A DNA stretch of 64,000 nt from assembly GCF_001427145.1 (NCBI RefSeq), contig NZ_LMGL01000004.1:124001-188000 (forward strand). Direction: 5' to 3'. The stretch is from Microbacterium sp. Root166. Its GTDB lineage: Bacteria > Actinomycetota > Actinomycetes > Actinomycetales > Microbacteriaceae. Below are positions 27,272 to 38,994 of the stretch, piece by piece. The position numbers and the translations under genes are program-made. Numbering within the stretch: the stretch's first letter is position 1; each line of letters starts with the position of its first letter. The notes beneath the pieces were generated by a model, which did not search any database, was not told where the DNA came from, and was given only the letters and a program-made list of their open reading frames with translations.

Positions 27272-28150
27272 ATGGCCTCATCTCCCGATTCGCTTCCGCT
27301 CTCCACCGTCGTGCGCCTGGCGGCCGCCCGTCTCGCCGACGCGGGCGTCCCCGATTCGGACGTCGACGCCGAGCTCCTCGCCGCGTTCGTGCTCGCCACA
27401 GGCCGGGGGGCCGTGCAGGCCGCCGCGGTCCGCGGCGACGTCATCACGCCCGACGACGCAGCCCGCCTCGAGGTCCTCGTCACCCGCCGCGCCACGCGCG
27501 AGCCGCTGCAGCACATCACGGGCCTCGCGCCCTTCCGCCACCTCGAGCTGCGCGTCGGCCCCGGGGTCTTCGTGCCCCGGCCCGAGACCGAGATGGTCGC
27601 TCAGCTGGCGATCGACGCGCTGCGGGCCGCGGCATCCCCTTCTCCGATCGCCGTGGATCTGGGCACCGGCAGCGGCGCGATCGCCCTCGCGATGGCGACG
27701 GAAGTGCCCCACGCGCGGGTGTTCGCCGCCGAGAACTCCGTCGACGCCTTCGTGTGGACCAAGGAGAACTTCGCCCGCAGCGGCGCCGACAACGCCGAGC
27801 TCGCCTTCATCGACCTCGAGCACGCCTTCCCCGAACTCGACGGCACCGTGTCGGTCGTCGCATCGAATCCGCCGTATGTTCCGGATGCCGCGATCCCGCG
27901 TGACCCGGAGGTCCGGTTCTTCGACCCGCCGGCCGCGCTCTACGGGGGAGAGGACGGCCTGGACGTCGTGCGGATCCTGAGCCGCGTCGGCCTCCGGCTG
28001 GCCCACCCCGGCGGCACGATCGTGATCGAGCACGGCGAGTGGCAGGGCGAGGCGATCCGCGGCATCCTGGCCGCCGACGGCTGGCACGCGGCATCCACCC
28101 ATCCCGACCTCACGATGCGCGATCGCGCCACGACGGCGCTCCGGCCGTAG
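27272..28150 (+). CDS. prmC: peptide chain release factor N5-glutamine methyltransferase
   Basis: A 292-residue SAM-dependent methyltransferase that methylates the Gln of the GGQ motif in release factors. The N-terminal helical domain is followed by [22 protein letters not shown], the SAM motif [13 protein letters not shown] and the catalytic NPPY in [10 protein letters not shown] near residue 198. Its substrate gene, prfA, lies 4.5 kb upstream instead of next to it. The ATG at 27272 has a GGGAGG ribosome-binding site. Confidence 0.96.
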   Translation: MASSPDSLPLSTVVRLAAARLADAGVPDSDVDAELLAAFVLATGRGAVQAAAVRGDVITPDDAARLEVLVTRRATREPLQHITGLAPFRHLELRVGPGVFVPRPETEMVAQLAIDALRAAASPSPIAVDLGTGSGAIALAMATEVPHARVFAAENSVDAFVWTKENFARSGADNAELAFIDLEHAFPELDGTVSVVASNPPYVPDAAIPRDPEVRFFDPPAALYGGEDGLDVVRILSRVGLRLAHPGGTIVIEHGEWQGEAIRGILAADGWHAASTHPDLTMRDRATTALRP

Positions 28151-28174
28151 CCCGGCTTCGCAGGCGCCCGCAAG

Positions 28175-28180
28175 TAGACT
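28175..28180 (+). promoter_or_regulatory. -10 hexamer TAGACT upstream of the threonylcarbamoyl-AMP synthase gene
   Basis: TAGACT ends ten bases before the ATG at 28191, predicting a leader of only about four bases. Confidence 0.4.
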
Positions 28181-28190
28181 CCTGTTCGAT

Positions 28191-28877
28191 ATGTCCCCGA
28201 TCTTCGATTGCCGCGATGAGGCTCAGCTGCTCACCGGCATGCGTCAGGCACGCCAGGCCATCGGTCGCGGCGAGCTGGTCGTCCTCCCCACCGACACCGT
28301 CTACGGCGTGGCCGCGGATGCCTTCAGCGCGAAGGCCGTGCAGCGGCTCCTCGATGCGAAGGGACGCACGCGTCAGTCGCCGCCGCCGGTGCTCGTGGCC
28401 GGCCTCACCACGATGCGCGCCCTCGTCGCCGAGGTGCCCGAGCCCATCGAACGGCTCGTCGAGGCGCACTGGCCCGGCGGGCTGACCATCGTGCTTCCCG
28501 CGCAGCCGTCGCTGTCGTGGGATCTGGGCGAGACCCAGGGCACGGTCGCGGTGCGCATGCCCGCGCACCGCATCGCCCTGGAGCTGCTCGAGGAGACGGG
28601 GCCGCTGGCCGTCTCGAGCGCCAACCTCACCGGCATGGCCGCCGGCATCACGGCCGAGGACGCCGCCGGCATGCTCGGCGACAGCGTCTCGGTGTACCTG
28701 AGCGACGGTCCGTCGGAGACCGGAGTGGCCTCGACCATCATCGACGCGACCAGCCTCGTCGGCGGTGAGACCCCGCTGGTGCGGGTGCTCCGCAAGGGCG
28801 CGGTGAGCCATGCCGAGCTGTTCGAGGTGCTCGGCGAGCTGCTGGAGCCCGACGCCGAGGCGCCGGACAGCCCGTGA
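28191..28877 (+). CDS. L-threonylcarbamoyladenylate synthase (YrdC/Sua5 domain)
   Basis: A 228-residue YrdC-fold enzyme making threonylcarbamoyl-AMP for the t6A modification of ANN-decoding tRNAs. It carries VVLPTDTVYGVAADAFSAKAV, the HWPGGLTIVLPA loop and the SSANLTG nucleotide-binding motif. It has only the catalytic domain (TsaC type with a short tail), no C-terminal Sua5 domain. The stop overlaps the GTG of the next gene. Order prmC - this gene - glycosyltransferase - atpI-like is the standard actinobacterial arrangement. Confidence 0.94.
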   Translation: MSPIFDCRDEAQLLTGMRQARQAIGRGELVVLPTDTVYGVAADAFSAKAVQRLLDAKGRTRQSPPPVLVAGLTTMRALVAEVPEPIERLVEAHWPGGLTIVLPAQPSLSWDLGETQGTVAVRMPAHRIALELLEETGPLAVSSANLTGMAAGITAEDAAGMLGDSVSVYLSDGPSETGVASTIIDATSLVGGETPLVRVLRKGAVSHAELFEVLGELLEPDAEAPDSP

Positions 28878-30037
28878 AGCAGTACATCTTCACGATCCTC
28901 TTCACGGCGGCCGTCACGTTCGCCCTGTCGTGGACCGTGTGGCGGCTCAGCCTCAAGTACAAGCTGTACCCCGGCATCCGCGAACGCGACGTCCACAAGA
29001 CGCCGACGCCCCGCCTCGGCGGGATCGCCATGTTCCTCGGAGTGGTGGCGGCGTTCCTGGTCTCGTCGCAGCATCCGTTCTTCGCGATCATCTGGAACGA
29101 GCCCGTGCAGGTCTGGGCGATCCTGGGCGCGACGTTCCTGATCGTGCTCGTCGGCGTGGCGGACGACATCTGGGACGTCGACTGGATGATCAAGCTCGGC
29201 GCGCAGTTCCTCGCCGCCGGCATCATCGCGTGGTTCGGCGAGCTGCAGATCTACTCGCTGCCGATCGGCGGCCTCTCGGTCGGGTCGAGCTGGGTGAGCT
29301 TCACGCTGACCGTGTTCTCGATCGTCATCGTGATGAACGCCGTGAACTTCATCGACGGGCTGGATGGCCTGGTCGCTGGCGTCTGCCTCATCGCGAACGG
29401 CGTCTTCTTCGCCTACACCTACATGCTCGTGCGCGATACGGGCGCCAGTACCTACTTCAACACCGCGTCCTTCATCGCCGCGGTGCTCATCGGCGCGTGC
29501 GTCGGATTCCTGCCGCTGAACTGGAGCCCGGCACGACTCTTCATGGGGGATGCCGGTGCCCTCATGCTCGGTCTGCTCATGGCCTGCTCGGCGATCGCCA
29601 TCACGGGTCAGATCGATCCCGCGATCATGGGCGACAACGACGACTTCGGCCGCTCCCAGCTGCTCGGCGCGTTCATCCCGATCCTGCTTCCGGTGGTGAT
29701 CGTGCTGCTGCCGCTGCTGGACTTCGGGCTGGCCGTCGTGCGCCGCATGAGCCGCGGCAAGTCGCCGTTCTCACCCGACCGCAAGCATCTCCATCACCGG
29801 ATGCTCGACATGGGCCACACCGACCGGGACGCCGTCCTCATCTTCTACGCCTGGACGGCCCTGGTGAGCTTCGCCTTCCTGCTCATGTACATCGGCACCA
29901 CCCTCGAGTGGCCCGGCGACTATCTGTTCGGCGTCGCCTACGGAGTGGTCGGCGTCGTCGCCTGCCTCGTGGTGACGCTCATGCCCTCGCGCCGCCGTGC
30001 GCCCGAATCCGACCCCCTCCTGGAGGACGTTCTATGA
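28874..30037 (+). CDS. MraY/WecA-type undecaprenyl-phosphate sugar-1-phosphate transferase
   Basis: A 387-residue polytopic membrane enzyme with about eleven helices. The catalytic Asp motifs are visible: RLGGIAMFLG, VGVADDIWDVDW, NFIDGLDGLVAG and FMGDAGALMLG, plus a cytoplasmic HLHHR loop (KHLHHRMLDMGH) diagnostic of the WecA/TagO/Rfe branch. Members transfer GlcNAc-1-P (or a related sugar-P) to undecaprenyl or decaprenyl phosphate to start cell-wall glycopolymer synthesis. In mycobacteria the equivalent gene beside atpI is wecA (rfe). The exact sugar is inferred. Confidence 0.92.
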   Translation: MKQYIFTILFTAAVTFALSWTVWRLSLKYKLYPGIRERDVHKTPTPRLGGIAMFLGVVAAFLVSSQHPFFAIIWNEPVQVWAILGATFLIVLVGVADDIWDVDWMIKLGAQFLAAGIIAWFGELQIYSLPIGGLSVGSSWVSFTLTVFSIVIVMNAVNFIDGLDGLVAGVCLIANGVFFAYTYMLVRDTGASTYFNTASFIAAVLIGACVGFLPLNWSPARLFMGDAGALMLGLLMACSAIAITGQIDPAIMGDNDDFGRSQLLGAFIPILLPVVIVLLPLLDFGLAVVRRMSRGKSPFSPDRKHLHHRMLDMGHTDRDAVLIFYAWTALVSFAFLLMYIGTTLEWPGDYLFGVAYGVVGVVACLVVTLMPSRRRAPESDPLLEDVL

Positions 30038-30528
30038 GCGCCAACCCCATCTCGAGCACGCCGATCCTGCGCACCGTCCTGGTGTGGGGCGGCATCGTCA
30101 CCGGCGTGCTGCTTGTGGTCGGCGGCGGGATCGGCTTCCTCGTCGCCGGCGTGGACGGCCTGCTGAGCGCGCTCGTGGGCGTGCTCGTGGCCGCATCGTT
30201 CCTGGGCATCACGGTGGCGAGCATCCTCATCGCGAACCGCTGGTACGGCGATCCGCTCTACGTGCCGGTGTTCTTCGGCATCGTGCTGGGCGGCTGGATC
30301 GTGAAGTTCATCGTATTCATCGTGATCCTGCTGGTGCTGCGCGACCAGCCGTGGGTCCAGCAGACGATCTTCTTCCTGGCCGTCGTGGTCAGCGTGCTCG
30401 CCTCGCTGGTCGTGGACGTCGTGGTGCTCCTGCGCATGCGCGTTCCGCACGTGAGCGACGTCACGCTGCCGACCGACCCCGAGGAGGGGGAGCGCACTAC
30501 CCCGTCGAACCTTCCGCCCGGCACCTGA
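30034..30528 (+). CDS. AtpI-like four-helix membrane protein
   Basis: A 164-residue protein with four hydrophobic segments and a charged C-terminal tail (DPEEGERTTPSNLPPGT). Its position, immediately upstream of atpB with ATGA overlap to the preceding glycosyltransferase, is that of AtpI, the small assembly-associated protein of the F1Fo operon. Sequence similarity to classical AtpI is weak and family assignment rests mainly on position and topology. Confidence 0.65.
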   Translation: MSANPISSTPILRTVLVWGGIVTGVLLVVGGGIGFLVAGVDGLLSALVGVLVAASFLGITVASILIANRWYGDPLYVPVFFGIVLGGWIVKFIVFIVILLVLRDQPWVQQTIFFLAVVVSVLASLVVDVVVLLRMRVPHVSDVTLPTDPEEGERTTPSNLPPGT

Positions 30529-30554
30529 TGTGAATCACAGCCCTGTGAGTTTGA

Positions 30555-30560
30555 TAGGCT
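30555..30560 (+). promoter_or_regulatory. possible -10 hexamer TAGGCT of the ATP synthase operon
   Basis: TAGGCT lies in the 133-nt gap before atpB. Just upstream is a palindrome, TCACAG-CC-CTGTGA (30535-30548), that may be an operator. TGTGAA at 30529-30534 could be a -35 element, but the 20-nt spacing is long. Confidence 0.35.
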
Positions 30561-30661
30561 GAGTCCGCGCCCGCCCGCTCGCCGTCTGAGCACTTGCGGA
30601 TGACGCTCACCGACCATCGTCGCAACGGTTCTCGACCGGTGCCCCGAAGCTGGAGCCAGCG

Positions 30662-31483
30662 CTGTTCAATCTTGCTGCGACCCTGATCGCCCCCCTTGCC
30701 GCCGACGCGCCGCCGGAGTTCCACGGCCCCTCGATCGATGAGTTCTTCCCGGAGATCCTCTTCGTGCCCTTCGGCATCGAGGCGCTGTCCATCCACCGGA
30801 TCCACCTGATCCAGTTCCTCGCGACGATCGCGATCGTGCTGATCTTCTGGCTCGGCACGCGCAACATGCGCATCGTTCCCGGCCGGTTCCAGAGCCTGGT
30901 CGAGATGGGCCTGGACTTCGTCCGCGTCAACATCGGCGAAGACCTCCTGGGCAAGAAGGACGCCCAGCGCTTCCTGCCGCTGCTCACGACGATCTTCTTC
31001 ATGGTGCTGTTCATGAACATCACGGGCATCATCCCGTTCCTGAACATCGCCGGCACGAGCATCATCGCCGTCCCGCTGGTCCTGGCGCTCATCAGCTACT
31101 TCACGTTCATCTACGCCGGCATCAAGAAGAGCCCGAAGAACTTCTTCAAGAACGCGCTCTTCCCCTCGGGCGTGCCGTGGCCGATCTACATCATCGTCAC
31201 GCCGATCGAGCTCATCTCGACGTTCATCATCCGTCCCGTGACGCTCACGCTCCGACTCCTCATGAACATGATGGTCGGCCACCTGCTGCTGGTTCTGTTC
31301 TTCGCCGCCACGCAGTTCTTCGTCGTCGACCTCGGCGGCTGGTGGACCCTCCTGGGTGCCGGCAGCCTCGCGTTCGGCTTCGTCTTCACACTGTTCGAGA
31401 TCCTGGTGGCTGTCCTCCAGGCCTACGTCTTCGCCCTTCTCACCGCGGTCTACATCCAGCTCGCGGTCGCCGAAGAGCACTGA
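30662..31483 (+). CDS. atpB: ATP synthase Fo subunit a, CTG start
   Basis: A 273-residue polytopic membrane subunit that forms the proton half-channels against the c-ring. The essential Arg region appears as LTLRLLMNMMVGHLL, and FFPEILF, LIQFLATIAIVLIFW and FTLFEILVAVLQAYVFALL mark the helices. The reading frame contains conserved N-terminal coding sequence (FHGPSIDEFFPEIL) upstream of the first GTG (30764), yet there is no ATG, GTG or TTG between that GTG and the in-frame stop at 30587. A CTG at 30662 has GGAG six bases upstream and is taken as the start. Starting at 30764 would remove the conserved segment. Confidence 0.8.
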   Translation: MFNLAATLIAPLAADAPPEFHGPSIDEFFPEILFVPFGIEALSIHRIHLIQFLATIAIVLIFWLGTRNMRIVPGRFQSLVEMGLDFVRVNIGEDLLGKKDAQRFLPLLTTIFFMVLFMNITGIIPFLNIAGTSIIAVPLVLALISYFTFIYAGIKKSPKNFFKNALFPSGVPWPIYIIVTPIELISTFIIRPVTLTLRLLMNMMVGHLLLVLFFAATQFFVVDLGGWWTLLGAGSLAFGFVFTLFEILVAVLQAYVFALLTAVYIQLAVAEEH

Positions 31484-31777
<294 letters not shown>

Positions 31778-31805
31778 TCACCGACACCAGCCATAAGGAG
31801 ACAGG

Positions 31806-32366
31806 ATGCTGAACGCTCTTGTCGCGTACGCCGCGGAGGAGGGGGAGACCCACAATCCTCTGCTGCCCGCCACGTACGACATCGTGTGGTCGTCGGTGTG
31901 CTTCATCGTCATCCTCTTCATCTTCTGGAAGGTCGCCCTTCCCAAGATGAAGACGCTGCTCGACGAGCGCTCAGCCGCTATCGAAGGCAACATCGCGAAG
32001 GCCGACGAGGCCCAGCGCAAGGCCGAGGCCGCCCTCGAGGAGTACACGGCGCAGCTCGCCGATGCCCGCAAGGAAGCCGGTGAGATCCGCGACGCCGCCC
32101 GTGAGGACGGCAAGAAGATCGTCGCCGAGGCGAAGGACTCCGCTGCCGCGGAGGCCGCTCGCCTGACCGCGACCGCGCACTCCCAGATCGAGGCCGAGCG
32201 CCAGACCGCGCTCGTGTCGCTGCGCAGCGAGGTGGGCACCCTCGCCCTCGACCTCGCCGGCGGCGTGATCGGCGAGACGCTGTCCGACGACAAGAAGGCT
32301 CAGGCCGTCGTCGACCGCTTCCTCGCCGAGCTCGAGGCATCCGAGGCAGAGAAGGCGTCGAAGTAA
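31806..32366 (+). CDS. atpF: ATP synthase Fo subunit b
   Basis: A 186-residue subunit with one N-terminal membrane helix (about residues 30-48), followed by a long charged helix that pairs with a second b chain as the peripheral stalk. The join is VALPKMKTLLDERSAAIEGNI. The ATG follows AAGGAGACAGG. The stop overlaps the atpH start by one base (TAATG). Confidence 0.95.
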   Translation: MLNALVAYAAEEGETHNPLLPATYDIVWSSVCFIVILFIFWKVALPKMKTLLDERSAAIEGNIAKADEAQRKAEAALEEYTAQLADARKEAGEIRDAAREDGKKIVAEAKDSAAAEAARLTATAHSQIEAERQTALVSLRSEVGTLALDLAGGVIGETLSDDKKAQAVVDRFLAELEASEAEKASK

Positions 32367-33157
32367 TGGGCAGCGCGACCACTCAGGCCCTCGCGGCGAC
32401 GACGAAGGCGCTCGACGCCGCGTCGGGCATCGACCTCGACGTGGCCGGCGAGCTCTTCGCCGCAGCCCACGCCGTGGGCGACTCGTCGCAGCTGAGCGGC
32501 GCGCTCGCCGACTCATCGGCGCCGGCAGCCGCGCGGCGCCAGGTCGTCACCGCGGTCTTCGGACCTTCGGTGCAGCCCGTCACGGCGTCGCTCCTCACGG
32601 CCGTCGTCGATCAGCGGTGGTCCTCGGCCGCCGACCTGGTCGACGCGATCGAGGAGCTCGCCGTGCGGGCAGCCGCCGTCGCCGCCCCCGACGCCGACGT
32701 CGAAGAGGAGCTCTTCCGCTTCTCGCGCGTCGTCGCCGAGAACCCCGAGCTCGAGCTCGCGCTCGGCAGCCGACTCGGGGATGCCGCGGCCAAGGGCGCC
32801 CTCGTGCGCACCCTGCTCGGCGGTCGCGTCAGCGGCGCATCGGCGCTCATCGCGGCGTCGCTCGTGCAGCAGCCCCGCGAACGACGGGTGCGCCAGCTGC
32901 TGTCGCGCGCGACCAAGGTCGTCGCCGACCAGCGTGGCCGTAAGGTCGCGACGGTCTACGCCGCCGCCCCGCTCAGCGCCGCGCAGATCTACCGGCTCGC
33001 CGCCGCGCTCTCGCAGCGCTACGGCACCCGGGTGTCGCTGAACACCGTCGTCGATCCGGCCGTGGTCGGAGGCCTGCGCGTGCAGATCGCCGACGACGTG
33101 ATCGACGCCAGCGTTTCGGCCCGCCTGGCGGACCTCCGTCAGCGACTCGCCGGCTAA
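32366..33157 (+). CDS. atpH: ATP synthase F1 subunit delta
   Basis: A 263-residue delta subunit linking the peripheral stalk to the top of the alpha3beta3 head. It carries the OSCP/delta signature TKVVADQRGRKVATVYAAAPL and ends with NTVVDPAVVGGLRVQIADDVIDASV. It is longer than the about 180-residue E. coli subunit, as is usual in this lineage, but it is not fused to a b-type helix as in mycobacteria. Confidence 0.95.
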   Translation: MGSATTQALAATTKALDAASGIDLDVAGELFAAAHAVGDSSQLSGALADSSAPAAARRQVVTAVFGPSVQPVTASLLTAVVDQRWSSAADLVDAIEELAVRAAAVAAPDADVEEELFRFSRVVAENPELELALGSRLGDAAAKGALVRTLLGGRVSGASALIAASLVQQPRERRVRQLLSRATKVVADQRGRKVATVYAAAPLSAAQIYRLAAALSQRYGTRVSLNTVVDPAVVGGLRVQIADDVIDASVSARLADLRQRLAG

Positions 33158-33232
33158 CAGAGACTTCCCGCCGCAGGCGGTGATTTCGGGGCCTCGTCCC
33201 CACCGATATGTATTGAAAGCAAAGGGAAGACC

Positions 33233-34873
33233 ATGGCAGAACTGTCAATCAGCCCCGACGTCATCCGTGACGCGCTGAAGGATTTCGTCGCCGCCTACGA
33301 GCCCACCGGGGCAGCGGCGACCGAGGTCGGCACCGTCATCGACGCCGCCGACGGCATCGCCCACGTCGAGGGCCTGCCCGGCGTCATGGCGAACGAGCTC
33401 GTGACGTTCGAGGACGGCACGCTCGGCCTCGCTCAGAACCTGGACGAGCACGAGATCGGTGTCGTCGTCCTGGGAGAGTTCTCCGGCGTCGAGGCCGGCC
33501 AGGCCGTCACCCGCACCGGCGAGGTCCTCTCGGTCCCCGTCGGCGAGGGCTACCTCGGCCGCGTGGTCGACCCGCTCGGCAACCCGATCGACGGACTCGG
33601 CGCCATCACGGCGATCGAAGGCCGCCGTGCCCTCGAGCTTCAGGCGCCCGGCGTCATGCAGCGCAAGTCGGTGCACGAGCCGCTCCAGACCGGCATCAAG
33701 GCGATCGACGCCATGATCCCCGTCGGCCGCGGTCAGCGTCAGCTGATCATCGGCGACCGCCAGACCGGCAAGACGGCGATCGCGATCGACACGATCATCA
33801 ACCAGAAGGCCAACTGGGACTCGGGCGACACGAACAAGCAGGTCCGCTGCATCTACGTCGCCATCGGTCAGAAGGGCTCCACGATCGCGGCCGTCAAGGG
33901 CGCGCTCGAGGACGCCGGTGCCATGGAGTACACGACGATCGTCGCAGCTCCCGCCTCGGACCCCGCCGGCTTCAAGTACCTCGCTCCCTACACCGGCTCG
34001 GCCATCGGCCAGCACTGGATGTACCAGGGCAAGCACGTCCTCATCATCTTCGATGACCTGACCAAGCAGGCCGAGGCCTACCGTGCCGTTTCGCTGCTCC
34101 TGCGTCGCCCGCCGGGCCGCGAGGCGTACCCCGGTGACGTCTTCTACCTGCACTCGCGTCTGCTCGAGCGCTGCGCGAAGCTGTCCGACGAGCTCGGCGC
34201 CGGCTCGATGACGGGTCTCCCGATCATCGAGACCAAGGCCAACGACGTCTCGGCGTACATCCCGACCAACGTGATCTCGATCACCGACGGCCAGATCTTC
34301 CTTCAGTCCGACCTGTTCAACGCCAACCAGCGTCCCGCGGTCGACGTCGGCATCTCGGTCTCGCGAGTCGGCGGTGACGCACAGGTCAAGTCGATCAAGA
34401 AGGTCTCCGGCACGCTCAAGCTCGAGCTGGCCCAGTACCGCTCGCTCGAGGCGTTCGCGATGTTCGCGAGCGACCTGGACGCGGCATCCCGTCGTCAGCT
34501 GGCCCGCGGCGCGCGCCTGACCGAGCTGCTCAAGCAGCCGCAGTACTCGCCGTACCCGGTGGAGGAGCAGGTCGTCTCGATCTGGGCCGGCACCAACGGC
34601 AAGCTGGACTCGATCGAGGTCGAGGACGTGCTGTCGTTCGAGCGCGAGCTGCTGGACTACCTCCGTCGCAACACCACCGTGCTCGACACGCTGCGTGAGA
34701 CCAACGTCCTCGACGACGACACGGTGGCCGAGCTCACGGCGAAGACCGATGCCTTCATCCTCGAGTTCCAGGCCGGCAAGGGCCAGGCCATCGGCAAGCC
34801 CGGCCACGAAGAGGTCGCAGCAGCCGAGGCCGAGGACGTCAACCAGGAGAAGATCGTCAAGGGTCGCCGCTAA
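33233..34873 (+). CDS. atpA: ATP synthase F1 subunit alpha
   Basis: A 546-residue non-catalytic nucleotide-binding subunit. The Walker A is GDRQTGKT, followed by [12 protein letters not shown] and the C-terminal [14 protein letters not shown]. The C-terminal extension ([13 protein letters not shown]) is common in Micrococcales. The ribosome-binding site AAAGGGAAG precedes the ATG. The 75-nt gap before it contains small GC hairpins (CCGCC/GGCGG and GGGG/CCCC). Confidence 0.97.
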   Translation: MAELSISPDVIRDALKDFVAAYEPTGAAATEVGTVIDAADGIAHVEGLPGVMANELVTFEDGTLGLAQNLDEHEIGVVVLGEFSGVEAGQAVTRTGEVLSVPVGEGYLGRVVDPLGNPIDGLGAITAIEGRRALELQAPGVMQRKSVHEPLQTGIKAIDAMIPVGRGQRQLIIGDRQTGKTAIAIDTIINQKANWDSGDTNKQVRCIYVAIGQKGSTIAAVKGALEDAGAMEYTTIVAAPASDPAGFKYLAPYTGSAIGQHWMYQGKHVLIIFDDLTKQAEAYRAVSLLLRRPPGREAYPGDVFYLHSRLLERCAKLSDELGAGSMTGLPIIETKANDVSAYIPTNVISITDGQIFLQSDLFNANQRPAVDVGISVSRVGGDAQVKSIKKVSGTLKLELAQYRSLEAFAMFASDLDAASRRQLARGARLTELLKQPQYSPYPVEEQVVSIWAGTNGKLDSIEVEDVLSFERELLDYLRRNTTVLDTLRETNVLDDDTVAELTAKTDAFILEFQAGKGQAIGKPGHEEVAAAEAEDVNQEKIVKGRR

Positions 34874-34893
34874 GGCGAAACCGGACTACCACC

Positions 34894-37261
<2,368 letters not shown>

Positions 37262-37263
37262 TC

Positions 37264-37524
37264 ATGCCGCTCCACGTGAGTCTCGTCTCCGCCGACGCGG
37301 AGGTCTGGTCGGGAGAGGCGTCGCTCGTCGTCGCCAAGACCGTCGAGGGCGAGATCGGCTTCATGACCGGTCACGAGCCGGTGCTGGCGATCCTCGCCGA
37401 GGGACAGGTGCGCATCACCCAGACCTCGGGCACGAAGATCGTGGCCAACGCCCAGGACGGCTTCCTCTCGATGGAGGGTGACGACCTGACGGTCGTCGCG
37501 GGCAACGCGGCGCTCATCTCCTGA
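37264..37524 (+). CDS. atpC: ATP synthase F1 subunit epsilon, short form
   Basis: An 86-residue epsilon subunit comprising only the N-terminal beta-sandwich (PLHVSLVSADAEVWSGEAS ... DGFLSMEGDDLTVVAGNAALIS). The usual C-terminal helix-turn-helix (family members are often 120-140 residues), which can inhibit ATP hydrolysis, is missing. The coding frame ends normally with a stop followed 20 nt later by a terminator, so this is not a frameshift. Confidence 0.94.
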   Translation: MPLHVSLVSADAEVWSGEASLVVAKTVEGEIGFMTGHEPVLAILAEGQVRITQTSGTKIVANAQDGFLSMEGDDLTVVAGNAALIS

Positions 37525-37541
37525 CGCGAACACTTCAGATC

Positions 37542-37571
37542 TCGGCCGGTCCCCGCACGGGGGCCGGCCGA
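37542..37571 (+). terminator. terminator of the ATP synthase operon
   Basis: Thirteen-base arms (TCGGCCGGTCCCC and GGGGGCCGGCCGA, one G-T pair) with a GCAC loop, followed by GACGTCTTT. Confidence 0.8.
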
Positions 37572-37591
37572 GACGTCTTTCCGGGAGCATC

Positions 37592-38341
37592 ATGCTGATC
37601 CTTCTTCCGCCGTCCGAGACCAAGCGTCCCGGCGGTCGCGGGCGCGCGCTGGACGCGGCATCCCTCGCCTTCCCGTCCCTCGCGCCGCAGCGGGCGGCCG
37701 TCGTCGACGCGCTGGTCGCTCTCGCCGGCGATGAGGACGCGGCGATGCGCGTCCTCAAGCTCAGCGCCGGTCAGCGAGGCGAGATCGAGGCGAACGGGAT
37801 GCTGCGGGACTCGCCCACGATGGCCGCCGTCGACCGCTACACCGGCGTGCTTTTCGACGCCCTCGACGCCGCCTCGCTGCCGGCGGCGTCGCGCCGGTGG
37901 CTCGGGGCTCACGTGGCGATCCACTCGGCCCCGTTCGGCCCGGTGGGCGCGCTCGATGCCATCCCGGCCTATCGGCTCGGCGCGGCCGCGTCGCTTCCGG
38001 GGCTGCCCGGTCTCAAGCGGGTGTGGGCGGATGCCGTGACCGCCGCCATCGAGGACAGCACGCCGCGATTCGTCCTCGACCTCCGGTCCGAGGCGTACGT
38101 CGCTCTGGGTCCTGTGCCCCGGTCGGTCGCGTCGGTCTACGTGCGCGTGGTCTCGGACGACGGCGGCGGCGCGGTGCGCGCCCTGAATCACTTCAACAAG
38201 CACGCCAAGGGAGCGCTCGTGCGCCGGCTGGCGCAGGAGCGTCCCCGCGTCTCGTCGCTCACCGGACTGGTCCGCTGGGCGGATGCCTCGGGCCTGCGGG
38301 TCGAGTCCGGCGAGCCGGGCGAGATCAGGCTGTTCGCCTGA
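37592..38341 (+). CDS. yaaA: YaaA family peroxide-stress protein
   Basis: A 249-residue member of the YaaA/DUF328 family, DNA-binding proteins that limit oxidative damage by lowering intracellular iron in E. coli. It starts MLILLPPSETKRPGG, the family hallmark, and contains LSAGQRGEIEAN and HFNKHAKGALVRRLA. It follows the ATP synthase terminator and probably has its own transcript. Confidence 0.9.
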   Translation: MLILLPPSETKRPGGRGRALDAASLAFPSLAPQRAAVVDALVALAGDEDAAMRVLKLSAGQRGEIEANGMLRDSPTMAAVDRYTGVLFDALDAASLPAASRRWLGAHVAIHSAPFGPVGALDAIPAYRLGAAASLPGLPGLKRVWADAVTAAIEDSTPRFVLDLRSEAYVALGPVPRSVASVYVRVVSDDGGGAVRALNHFNKHAKGALVRRLAQERPRVSSLTGLVRWADASGLRVESGEPGEIRLFA

Positions 38342-38342
38342 C

Positions 38343-38837
38343 TCAGCGCCGCGTGTGCTGCGCGGTGCGCTCGGTGTTCTCGGCGATGGCGATGAGCGCG
38401 ACGACCGCCTCGATCACGAACCTCAGCGCGATGATCGAGATGAAGGCGACCAGCGGGACGATGATGACGGTGGCGATGATCGCCGCGATGCCTGCGCCGG
38501 TGTTGAGCCACAGCAGCGAGACGCCGCCGACGATCCCGTTCACGAGATACACCACGAAGCCGATCGCGATGGCGATGAGGCCGACGAGGTAGAAGATGCT
38601 CGCGAGGCGGCGCGTGATGAACGTGCGGAAGCTCAGGTCGAACAGCGCCGAGAAGAACCCGCGCCCGACGGCGGTGGCGTCGTCGTGCAGCGACGTGGGG
38701 ACTCCGGTGTTGTCGGGATCGGTCGCAGGGTCGTACACGGGAGCCGCTGACGACGATCCGGGGGCGCCGATCGCCCGAGCGGCCTCGGCGGCGGGGCGGT
38801 CCGGAAGGGGCGGGACGGGAGGGGTGGCGTCGGTCAT
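38343..38837 (-). CDS. DUF4282 domain membrane protein
   Basis: A 164-residue protein with a Pro/Ala/Asp-rich cytoplasmic N-terminus (about 65 residues) and two transmembrane helices in a DUF4282 domain (FFSALFDLSFRTFITRRLASIFYLVG). Function unknown. The ATG at 38837 is favoured because TAGCCT lies seven bases upstream; a GTG six codons earlier overlaps that hexamer. Confidence 0.82.
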   Translation of the reverse strand: MTDATPPVPPLPDRPAAEAARAIGAPGSSSAAPVYDPATDPDNTGVPTSLHDDATAVGRGFFSALFDLSFRTFITRRLASIFYLVGLIAIAIGFVVYLVNGIVGGVSLLWLNTGAGIAAIIATVIIVPLVAFISIIALRFVIEAVVALIAIAENTERTAQHTRR

Positions 38838-38844
38838 GATGCTC

Positions 38845-38850
38845 AGGCTA
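38845..38850 (-). promoter_or_regulatory. -10 hexamer TAGCCT for the DUF4282 gene
   Basis: Seven bases separate it from the ATG at 38837, predicting an essentially leaderless mRNA. Confidence 0.45.
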
Positions 38851-38994
38851 CCCACCGGACGCCCGGATGGTCAGCCCCCGAAACGGTCGTGTCTGCTGAC
38901 ATGCGGTCTGCGGCATCACTAGCATGTGACCTGCGGGGCATGAGCCCCTGCGGCGCGTCGGGTGCGCCGCACATCGACTCTTGGAGGTCGCTAC

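Noticed and set aside
30535-30548. GlxR/CRP site upstream of atpB
   Set aside because: The half-sites TGTGA and TCACA are present but the spacing is 1 nt in one arrangement and inverted in the other, unlike the 6-nt spacing of that family.
30764-31483. atpB starting at GTG 30764
   Set aside because: It would lose the conserved FHGPSIDEFFPEIL segment, and there is no ribosome-binding site just upstream; the CTG at 30662 fits better.
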